From IMG/VR virus record IMGVR_UViG_3300046680_000014, positions 1-24,791 of that record: a stretch of 24,791 bases of DNA; one strand, 5' to 3'. A program made the position numbers and the translations under genes. The notes below the pieces were generated by a model that searched no databases, was not told the origin of the DNA, and saw nothing but the letters and a program-made list of their open reading frames with translations. This document shows positions 19,197 through 24,791 of the stretch, piece by piece (the stretch's first letter is position 1; each line of letters starts with the position of its first letter). This stretch comes from a virus.

Positions 19197-19630
19197 TGGA
19201 TTTTCCTCATGTTGGTGCGATGGATTTGTTTCAGTTCGTCCACGGCGTTTTCGAGTGCGACCATCTCAACCACGTTGATGTGCGCGAGACGTTCTGCCGG
19301 GTTTTCATAGTCAAAGATACTGACCATCTTCGAGACGTTGCCAAACATCATGTTCGCCCACATCACGGTCATACGCGCCATCACTTCGGCATCCTCGAAG
19401 ATTTCATGAAGATGGAAGTTCAACATCTGCGGCGGTTCGCCCGGATCGTTCATGAACAGTGCGATGGTCGGCCTGTACTTGAATCGTTGTTCCTGAGTGT
19501 CGAGGATACGCGTGCCATAGATGACCACATTCTTAACACTCAGGTTCGCATAGTTCTCGTACACGTACTCGTCATTCGGAAGGGGTTGTTCCCCTTCCAA
19601 TACTTCTTCGATTGGAGTTCCTTCAATCAT
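19193..19630 (-). CDS. Hypothetical protein
   Basis: A 145-residue acidic protein of unknown function. The first 25 residues are acidic (EEVLEGEQPLPNDEYVYENY). A beta-rich section follows (VKNVVIYGTRILDTQEQRFKY RPTIALF), then helices (IFEDAEVMARMTVMWANMMF; VVEMVALENAVDELKQIHRT). There is no membrane segment or known motif. The ATG at 19630 overlaps the last codons of the DNA polymerase gene by 8 bases and its stop overlaps the next TTG start, so it is translated as part of the polymerase unit. It might be a polymerase-associated accessory factor, but only its position suggests this. Confidence 0.72.
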   Translation of the reverse strand: MIEGTPIEEVLEGEQPLPNDEYVYENYANLSVKNVVIYGTRILDTQEQRFKYRPTIALFMNDPGEPPQMLNFHLHEIFEDAEVMARMTVMWANMMFGNVSKMVSIFDYENPAERLAHINVVEMVALENAVDELKQIHRTNMRKIH

Positions 19631-22118
19631 CGAACAGACCTTCGAGTGTTGCTACTTCTTTGTGGGACCAGCCAACCGGTTCTGTCAGCTTCTTCAACGG
19701 TTCGATGAACGATTTGTTGAACATCACATCGTAAGCCACGTACCGCGTCAGATTGAACTCAGCCGGGATTTTGTCAGTAAAGCCGACTACATTTTCCCGC
19801 AACGTGTTCGGTTCCTTCAGATAGACGAACTTCACGCGTCCACCTTCTTGAATCGGTTCACGGTCATTCAGGCCATGTTGCTTCAACAGATGGTTATACA
19901 ACAACGAAGCACGGACTTGGATCGGGCAGTGTGCCTTCACGTAGATCGAACTATTGGAACTGTACTTAGCCAAGTTGTTCACGCCGCGCGGGAACGCGAT
20001 GACTTCCGGGGGTTGCTGCATGTACATCGTCTCGACATCTCGGACGTACTGTTGCAACGATTCTTCCGTGCCGTTCAAGATCACTTCGATGCACTTCCGA
20101 AGCGGGTCTTTCACGATGTCTGGCGTTGATGATCGGACCAGTGCCAGACCCATCACCTTCAGGTCAGGTTCCTTGTATCGAACACCTTCGTTGTCGTGGA
20201 CCAGCAGCGCATAGTTCTTACCCGCGACGATCAGACCAACTGATGCGATGGCTTCACGCTTGAAGTTGATGAACCCTTGATTCCAGTTCAACGACTCAGA
20301 CAGATCGTCACACGCCTTGTTCAACGTGTTCTGCATCCGACCATCACAGACCTTGCACATGAAGTCCACGGTTTCATCCACCGTCTTGCCCGGATAGAAC
20401 TCGTTGATGAAGGGTTCCATCATGAAGTACGATGAATCCGTATCAGCCATCAACACGTAGTCCTTGTCGGTTTCCAGAAGCTTGTTCAGGAAGGTGTTAC
20501 CTGCTCGCATAGCGTTCTGGATGATCAACTGTCCAGACATCGTGATACCTTCTGCGATGCGCGGGTCAAAGAACCGGAAACTGCTCTGTGCCAGTGCGCC
20601 ATAGGCCGAGTTGATCGCGATCTTCAATGCTTGCTGCAAGTTCTGTTTCGCCGTGATCTTGTTTTCCATCTGGCGAATTTCTTCTGCCGTCATGGTTGCA
20701 CGGTTTGCCTCTAGTTGCTTTTTGAGCGCCAACATTTCGGTCTTCACTTCTTTACGACCGTTGTAATACTTCGACATCAGGAACGGCAAGAAGCCTTGCT
20801 TGCTCATGTCGTACATCGAACCATTCGGGGCCAGCGAGTGACCCGCCAGAACCTTGCTACGGTCCCCAGACAACAGTTCTGCTACCGATATGTCGATCAT
20901 GCGCCGCGCAATCGTCTCAGGCGACATGTTCAGCGCCATGATGATGTGCGGATACAGTGATGCCAAGTCGAACGACACAACCCAACGATGACGCCCGCGC
21001 GTGACTTCCTTGACGAACGCACCTTCAATCTGAACCTTCGTGCCAGCTTGCTTCATCGGGACCACGATGCCTTGTTCAAGCAAGTGGTTATAGATGATGG
21101 TATCCCACATCTTTACCGGGCTGTACACGTCATCGAAGTTGATCTTCGCCATGTACGCAATCGAGATGGCAAGTTCAATCAGCTTCAACTTCCCTTCTAG
21201 TCCGTCTACAAGTTCCACGTCAACGATGTTGTAGTCGGTGAATAGGATCGGGTCTTTCTCGTAGAACTCTCGGAACGATGGGTAAGGGTTCTCTACCTTG
21301 TTGCGACCGAGGACATGGAACGCCACGGTATCCAGCTTTTCGTTCTCGAACTTCAGGAACGCGAACTTACGGAACAGCGCCAGATAGTCCAGTGACGCGA
21401 TGCCGTAGATGTCGAATTCCATCTTCATCTTGCCCTGAATCTCTACGTCGCGATGCTTGATCACGCCAAAGGGACTCAGCTTCTTCGTGACTTCCTCACC
21501 CACGATCTTACGGGACCGCTGAATGAGATACGGAATATCGAAGTCATCCGTATTCCAGCCGGTGATGATGTCTGGCGGGTCACGATGGATGAAATTGATG
21601 AACCGGCACAACAGGTCCGTCTCGTCATTACACTTGACGTAGGTCACGTCATCGCGCTTGGGGGTGTATTCCCAACAGCCGAATGTCGTGATCTTCTTCG
21701 ACACCTTGTCACGACAGGTGATCAGGGTGATTTGTTCCTTTGGATCGAAGTAATCCGGGAAGCCGTAGTTGACGGTCGTTTCGATGTCAATCGACAGCAC
21801 CTTGATCTTGGACAGATCGTACTCAATCTCGCCCTTGTAGTTCTCTCCGATCCACTGGAACTGATATTGCGTGTTCCCGTATATTGGGAAGTTATCTACA
21901 TCTCTGTATTTCTTGAGGAAGTCTCGCGCACCATTGATGTCATCGAACACGTTCGGTTGCAGATGTTCATCTTCCAGTGACGTGAAACCGGTCGGCTTGT
22001 GGACGCGGGAGTACAAGGTAGGTTGGAACGGATACTTTTCGATGAACCGTTCCCCGTCTTCTATCCCGCGAACGAGAACATTATTGCCGTACTGTTTCGA
22101 ATTTGTGTAAAACCTCAA
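19623..22118 (-). CDS. 43: DNA polymerase, family B (T4 gp43-like; TTG start)
   Basis: The replicative polymerase with proofreading exonuclease (831 residues; T4 gp43 is 898). Exo I is SIDIETT (Asp111, Glu113), Exo II is NTDDFDIPY (Asp194) and Exo III is YNIVDVE (Asp300). The palm motifs are FDLASLYP (Asp384), KIAINSAYG (Lys499) and MADTDSS (Asp559, Asp561). The C-terminal ATLEGLFDD resembles the sliding-clamp peptide at the end of gp43. The N-terminus RFYTNSKQYGNNVLVRG aligns with the family start, and a stop lies in frame three codons upstream, leaving TTG at 22118 (or a rarer ATA) as the only option. GAGGGT lies 8-10 bases before it. Confidence 0.97.
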   Translation of the reverse strand: MRFYTNSKQYGNNVLVRGIEDGERFIEKYPFQPTLYSRVHKPTGFTSLEDEHLQPNVFDDINGARDFLKKYRDVDNFPIYGNTQYQFQWIGENYKGEIEYDLSKIKVLSIDIETTVNYGFPDYFDPKEQITLITCRDKVSKKITTFGCWEYTPKRDDVTYVKCNDETDLLCRFINFIHRDPPDIITGWNTDDFDIPYLIQRSRKIVGEEVTKKLSPFGVIKHRDVEIQGKMKMEFDIYGIASLDYLALFRKFAFLKFENEKLDTVAFHVLGRNKVENPYPSFREFYEKDPILFTDYNIVDVELVDGLEGKLKLIELAISIAYMAKINFDDVYSPVKMWDTIIYNHLLEQGIVVPMKQAGTKVQIEGAFVKEVTRGRHRWVVSFDLASLYPHIIMALNMSPETIARRMIDISVAELLSGDRSKVLAGHSLAPNGSMYDMSKQGFLPFLMSKYYNGRKEVKTEMLALKKQLEANRATMTAEEIRQMENKITAKQNLQQALKIAINSAYGALAQSSFRFFDPRIAEGITMSGQLIIQNAMRAGNTFLNKLLETDKDYVLMADTDSSYFMMEPFINEFYPGKTVDETVDFMCKVCDGRMQNTLNKACDDLSESLNWNQGFINFKREAIASVGLIVAGKNYALLVHDNEGVRYKEPDLKVMGLALVRSSTPDIVKDPLRKCIEVILNGTEESLQQYVRDVETMYMQQPPEVIAFPRGVNNLAKYSSNSSIYVKAHCPIQVRASLLYNHLLKQHGLNDREPIQEGGRVKFVYLKEPNTLRENVVGFTDKIPAEFNLTRYVAYDVMFNKSFIEPLKKLTEPVGWSHKEVATLEGLFDD

Positions 22119-22120
22119 AC

Positions 22121-22372
22121 TTATTCACCCTCAAATGCCAACTGCAACTGCCTGACCCATTCGTCATGTGCAGCCTGTGCAGCGACGGTGTTCTTTTTCG
22201 GCATCGCCGCGATGAACGCGAACAATGCTTCCTTGGTGTCAAATACATGTTCGGCGGTCTTGCCGCTGTGGAACTCGATGTACAGCGCGTAGCCACGGTC
22301 CTCATGACCACACAGAATGTCCACGATGTGGTTCGGATTGACGGCGGGCTTTCCCTTACGTTTTGTTGTCAT
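22121..22372 (-). CDS. Hypothetical small protein
   Basis: An 83-residue protein starting MTTKRKGKPAVNPNHIVDILCG, followed by a small alpha/beta domain (YALYIEFHSGKTAEHVFDTKEALFAFIAAMPKK) and a C-terminal helix. No family is recognised. I place the start at the ATG 22372, which has GAGG 6 bases upstream and lies 23 bases from the predicted transcription start; a longer in-frame reading would run back through the promoter and the kinase gene. It is the first gene before the DNA polymerase, whose TTG start lies 2 bases after its stop, so polymerase translation may depend on it. Confidence 0.78.
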   Translation of the reverse strand: MTTKRKGKPAVNPNHIVDILCGHEDRGYALYIEFHSGKTAEHVFDTKEALFAFIAAMPKKNTVAAQAAHDEWVRQLQLAFEGE

Positions 22373-22401
22373 GTTTTGCCTCAGTGGTGAGTGAAGCTTG
22401 C

Positions 22402-22430
22402 ATTCTACCATATCCGGGAATTCGTCGCAA
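22402..22430 (-). promoter_or_regulatory. Sigma70-type promoter for the polymerase unit
   Basis: On the minus strand TTGCGA (22430-22425), a 17-base spacer and TAGAAT (22407-22402), with TGG before the -10 (extended -10) and GC after it. The spacer has ATTCCCGGA, as at 9094-9122. The predicted start is near 22395. It begins 4 bases past the stop of the kinase gene. Confidence 0.75.
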
Positions 22431-22433
22431 CTC

Positions 22434-22922
22434 TCAAAGTTGGGAATCGACAGGTACGTGGAACACATAGTCCCAACCTTCGGCCTTCTTCGGTACTTCG
22501 TGCGTTTGGAACATCGATTCGAGGACGTAGATCGGGACACCACGACCGAACGCGCGACGTTCTTCATTGCGCTCGATGGACAGTTGCAGGTCCGGTTCAA
22601 AGAACAGGCAAATCTTGCGATAGTCCTTGCCGCCAGCTTCGTTGAACTTCTGCAACTTGGCCTTGCGCGAGCGTGCCGTCAGGTTCGTCTGGTCCCAAAT
22701 GATCGTCTTGACGCCGCATTCCACCATCGACTTCATGTGGGCGTCTGCGTTCTCTTGGGCTTGCTTCACGACATCTTTGAATACATCGTTGTACGTAGTA
22801 CCGCAAGCTTCGGCGACCGCTTCGATATAGATGTCAGACGAGACGACATCAAGGCCATACGGTGCGCGATACGTGGACTTGCCACAGCCGGGAAGACCGG
22901 CCAACATGATAAGTTCTTTCAT
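22434..22922 (-). CDS. Polynucleotide kinase-like P-loop kinase
   Basis: A 162-residue P-loop phosphotransferase resembling the kinase half of T4 Pnk. Walker A is GLPGCGKST (residues 9-17). Asp30 in VVSSDIY matches the catalytic Asp of Pnk. DQTN near residue 97 (the D-x-T-N motif) and the lid RNEERRAFGRGVP follow. T4 Pnk has an additional C-terminal 3'-phosphatase domain; here it is absent, and a separate HAD protein at 255-752 could fill that role. It would phosphorylate RNA or DNA 5'-OH ends for the RNA ligase encoded two genes upstream. The ATG at 22922 is 2 bases after the preceding stop. Other small-molecule kinases share this fold. Confidence 0.88.
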   Translation of the reverse strand: MKELIMLAGLPGCGKSTYRAPYGLDVVSSDIYIEAVAEACGTTYNDVFKDVVKQAQENADAHMKSMVECGVKTIIWDQTNLTARSRKAKLQKFNEAGGKDYRKICLFFEPDLQLSIERNEERRAFGRGVPIYVLESMFQTHEVPKKAEGWDYVFHVPVDSQL

Positions 22923-22924
22923 GA

Positions 22925-23188
22925 TTAGAGGAATTGAATGTTGCAGTACGAAGGGCTTACATCTTCGGGATAGTGGGTATCGCTATCCGTGCCACAAACA
23001 CCGAGCGACCGTAGCGCATTGAGGATGCTGCCGGTATGGTCACGACGCGTTCCCGGAAGGCCGGAAATCATCTCCAACACATCAACCAGAGTTCTCGCTT
23101 CGACTTGCGACAGGTCCAGACCATAAGCGGGTTCATCGATGATCGTGACGACTTCTTTCTTGATGAATGTTACTTTTGCAGTTGCCAT
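22925..23188 (-). CDS. Conserved small phage protein
   Basis: An 87-residue protein of a kind seen in several large phages: VTFIKKEVVTIIDEPAYGLDLSQVEARTLVDVLEMISGLPGTRRDHTGSI, then a helical NALRSLGVCG and a loop-rich tail (SPSYCNIQFL). The middle 'L.L...EA..L..VL..I.G....R..H..SI..AL...GV' is the conserved part. The function is unknown. The ATG at 23188 is 9 bases after the preceding stop, and its own stop lies 2 bases before the kinase start. It is in the RNA-repair module by position. Confidence 0.78.
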   Translation of the reverse strand: MATAKVTFIKKEVVTIIDEPAYGLDLSQVEARTLVDVLEMISGLPGTRRDHTGSILNALRSLGVCGTDSDTHYPEDVSPSYCNIQFL

Positions 23189-23197
23189 GTTCGTTGC

Positions 23198-23629
23198 TCA
23201 GTTGATTGCGAAAAAGTCGCAGAGTTTTGTCCGGTACTTCTGTCGTGCATTCTTGCGTTTGAAGATCGCTTGCGTATAACCAGCAACCGTGTCTTCGGGA
23301 TCGACTTCGTAGACAGTCAGATGAAGCCCAACATCATCCAAGTCCTTCATCCACTCGTCCTGATAAATCCAGCGACGCATCTGGTCTTGGGAGTCGAAGC
23401 CGAAGAAGTACCCACGTTTGCTGATGAAGGTCCACGGCGAAACCATCTCAGCTTCTTCGACATCGCCTTGCTCTTTGCGAACGATGTAGTTGATCTGGTT
23501 GACCAGCTTCGAATCTTCATCGGGTGCAGGATGGTGTTCGCTGAATTCCATCGGCATCGGTGTCAATCCACCTTGGCCGATGTACATGCCAGTACCATCG
23601 TCAGATTCGACGCGATAGATCAGGACCAC
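23198..23629 (-). CDS. Hypothetical protein (GTG start)
   Basis: A 143-residue protein with an N-terminus LIYRVESDDGTGMYIG, an HHPAPDED loop and SKRGYFFGFDSQDQMRRWIY, resembling a family of small phage and bacterial proteins ('YRVE..G.GMY...HP.P.D...FGF.S..Q...W') of unknown function. The C-terminal half contains a basic helix (AIFKRKNARQKYRTKL). The start is GTG at 23629, with GGGA 7 bases upstream. It overlaps the 3' end of the RNA ligase gene by 10 bases, supporting co-translation. No enzymatic residues can be pointed to. Confidence 0.72.
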   Translation of the reverse strand: MVLIYRVESDDGTGMYIGQGGLTPMPMEFSEHHPAPDEDSKLVNQINYIVRKEQGDVEEAEMVSPWTFISKRGYFFGFDSQDQMRRWIYQDEWMKDLDDVGLHLTVYEVDPEDTVAGYTQAIFKRKNARQKYRTKLCDFFAIN

Positions 23630-24791
23630 GATGGATTCCCAATGAAAGGCCGTACTTCATCGACCAACGTCTGTGACGATGTGAACGACAGAACCTTCTT
23701 CACGACAGCCTGATGGATGTCCTTCCCGTCAAGACCAGCGAAGATGATCGACTGCGACCACGGCTTGATGTTGTCTTTGATGAACAGGGCCATTTCCTTG
23801 CGCGTGTCGTAGTGCTTCTGAATCCAGCGCACAGTCTGTTCGGCATCAAGGAAAGCTGTCGTGATACCCATCGCCACAGTGCTCGTATAAGCCTCTACGC
23901 GGGCTTTGAAGGCGTCGTCCAGCAGCGGTAGTACATCGTCAAGCTTCTCGTTCAGGAACGTCGCCAGCACGTTCTTTTCAAGCAGCAGACCATCTTTCGC
24001 ACCGTGCTTGATGCAGTAGTCTTCGGCCTTGATCTTCACCATGCGACCGTCAAGATAACGAAGCACCACACCCTCGATACCGATCCACGACCGAACAGCT
24101 TCCATCACTCGGGTCGGACAGCGCGGCGCATTGATGCCGATGATGTCTTCGACGTGCCATGCCTTGACCAGCGGAATCTTGAACGCGCGAGCGATGTTCT
24201 TCAACGTCCGGTACGAGATGTACTCGCCAGTTTCATTCTTGCGCATACCCGTCAGGATCAGCGCATCTTCCGGGTAGTCGATGACGATCTGATTCTTTCG
24301 CGAACAGAACTCAAACACAGGCGTGAAGTGATCCACGTAGGCCGCAAAGAAGTCTTGATAGTCGTTGAACCGTTCTTCGCCGAGGGACGCGAGGAATTCT
24401 TCGGCCTGTTCGGATTGATCCGTGATTCCCATCTTCGTACACAGACGAACAGACCCGTTGATGCGAACCGGACGAATGAACGAACCATCAAGCTTGTCCA
24501 TCAAGACGTACTGGCTTGCGTCTTCCAGAAGGAATTCCGATGCCAGCGTTTCTTCACGTTCGTTCATGTTGAAGAACTTATGGTACGGACGGCTGATCAA
24601 CTTGCCATTGAGGTCAAACATCAAGCCACGGCATTCGCGCAGGATTGATGCAGTCTTCATTCCCAAGACCCATGCGTCATAGGATTCTGCATCCCACGTT
24701 TCCGGGTCTTTCGGGAAGTCGGGGAACGTGGTATCGAACGCGACCATGTAGTTGATGACCGTGAAGTCATCGCGCTCTGCAACTACAAATT
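23620..24791 (-). CDS. rnlA: RNA ligase, T4 Rnl1-like (5' end beyond window)
   Basis: An ATP-dependent RNA ligase of the T4 Rnl1 type, which seals 3'-OH/5'-phosphate RNA ends, classically broken tRNA anticodons. Numbered from the internal ATG at 24747: ECRGLMFD (38-45), RPYHKFFN (53-60), the adenylated lysine Lys85 in motif KLDGS, motif III FEFCSRKNQIV, motif IV IEGVVLRY and motif V VKIKAEDY. The frame stays open past that ATG to the window edge and reads ...DDFTVINYMVAFD, which fits the Rnl1 N-terminal region before ECRG, so the real start is probably upstream of 24791. Together with the kinase it forms a repair pair against host anticodon nucleases. Confidence 0.93.
   Translation of the reverse strand, partial: FVVAERDDFTVINYMVAFDTTFPDFPKDPETWDAESYDAWVLGMKTASILRECRGLMFDLNGKLISRPYHKFFNMNEREETLASEFLLEDASQYVLMDKLDGSFIRPVRINGSVRLCTKMGITDQSEQAEEFLASLGEERFNDYQDFFAAYVDHFTPVFEFCSRKNQIVIDYPEDALILTGMRKNETGEYISYRTLKNIARAFKIPLVKAWHVEDIIGINAPRCPTRVMEAVRSWIGIEGVVLRYLDGRMVKIKAEDYCIKHGAKDGLLLEKNVLATFLNEKLDDVLPLLDDAFKARVEAYTSTVAMGITTAFLDAEQTVRWIQKHYDTRKEMALFIKDNIKPWSQSIIFAGLDGKDIHQAVVKKVLSFTSSQTLVDEVRPFIGNPSWS

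Noticed and set aside
22373-22600. N-terminal extension of the 83-residue gene before the polymerase
   Set aside because: It passes through the promoter at 22402-22430 and the kinase gene; the ATG at 22372 has a good ribosome site.
1-24791. CRISPR arrays, insertion sequences, integrase or attachment sites
   Set aside because: No regularly spaced repeats, transposase or recombinase-like protein, or terminal inverted repeats were seen; a T4-type lytic phage is not expected to carry an attachment site.

Overview
This window is a compact, almost fully coding piece of a tailed-phage genome of the T4 superfamily (a myovirus of a Gram-negative, probably proteobacterial, host). The evidence is the set of T4-type replication proteins: family B DNA polymerase (gp43-like), UvsX recombinase, gp41-like helicase, gp61-like primase and T4 RNA ligase 1-type ligase. 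Inner- and outer-membrane spanins point to a Gram-negative host, and several upstream octamers resemble the T4 late promoter. All 41 genes that I accept lie on the minus strand, so transcription runs from position 24791 down to 1. Many neighbours overlap by 4 bases (ATGA or GTGA), a sign of translational coupling.

Layout in the direction of transcription. (a) 24791-22434: RNA ligase (cut by the window end), two small unknown genes and a Pnk-like P-loop kinase, which together look like an RNA-repair module. (b) 22430-18343: a sigma70-type promoter, a small gene, DNA polymerase, two small genes (one a membrane protein) and a 2OG-Fe(II) oxygenase. (c) 18338-14316: an extended -10 promoter, a small membrane protein, UvsX, a small gene, the replicative helicase, then a hairpin that hides a ribosome-binding site, a metallopeptidase-like protein and a small membrane protein. 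(d) 14306-13327: a strong promoter, a previously unlabelled structured RNA, an aberrant tRNA-like gene, a small HTH protein and a coiled-coil protein. (e) 13208-11938: a terminator interleaved with a promoter, then a 392-residue zinc-site protein of unknown role. (f) 11870-9174: a small gene, a non-coding stretch carrying a consensus promoter that points the opposite way, then a late-type unit with an Ig-like virion protein and four associated proteins. (g) 9158-5598: terminator, promoter, primase, ThyX, a MazG-like pyrophosphatase and small genes. (h) 5599-1715: late-type promoter, spanin pair, then NrdB, NrdA and a small gene. (i) 1728-1: promoter, small genes, two HAD phosphatases and dCMP deaminase (cut by the window start).

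Together the genes cover fork proteins (polymerase, helicase, primase, UvsX), dNTP supply (NrdA/B, ThyX, dCMP deaminase, MazG-like, a nucleotidase-like HAD), RNA repair and lysis. The most unusual material is non-coding: the RNA and tRNA-like transcript at 14068-14306, the opposing promoter at 11437-11465, and the hairpin with an embedded late-promoter-like element at 15155-15186. Function calls for recognised families are firm. Promoters, hairpins and the RNA are read by eye and have not been tested by folding or expression data.
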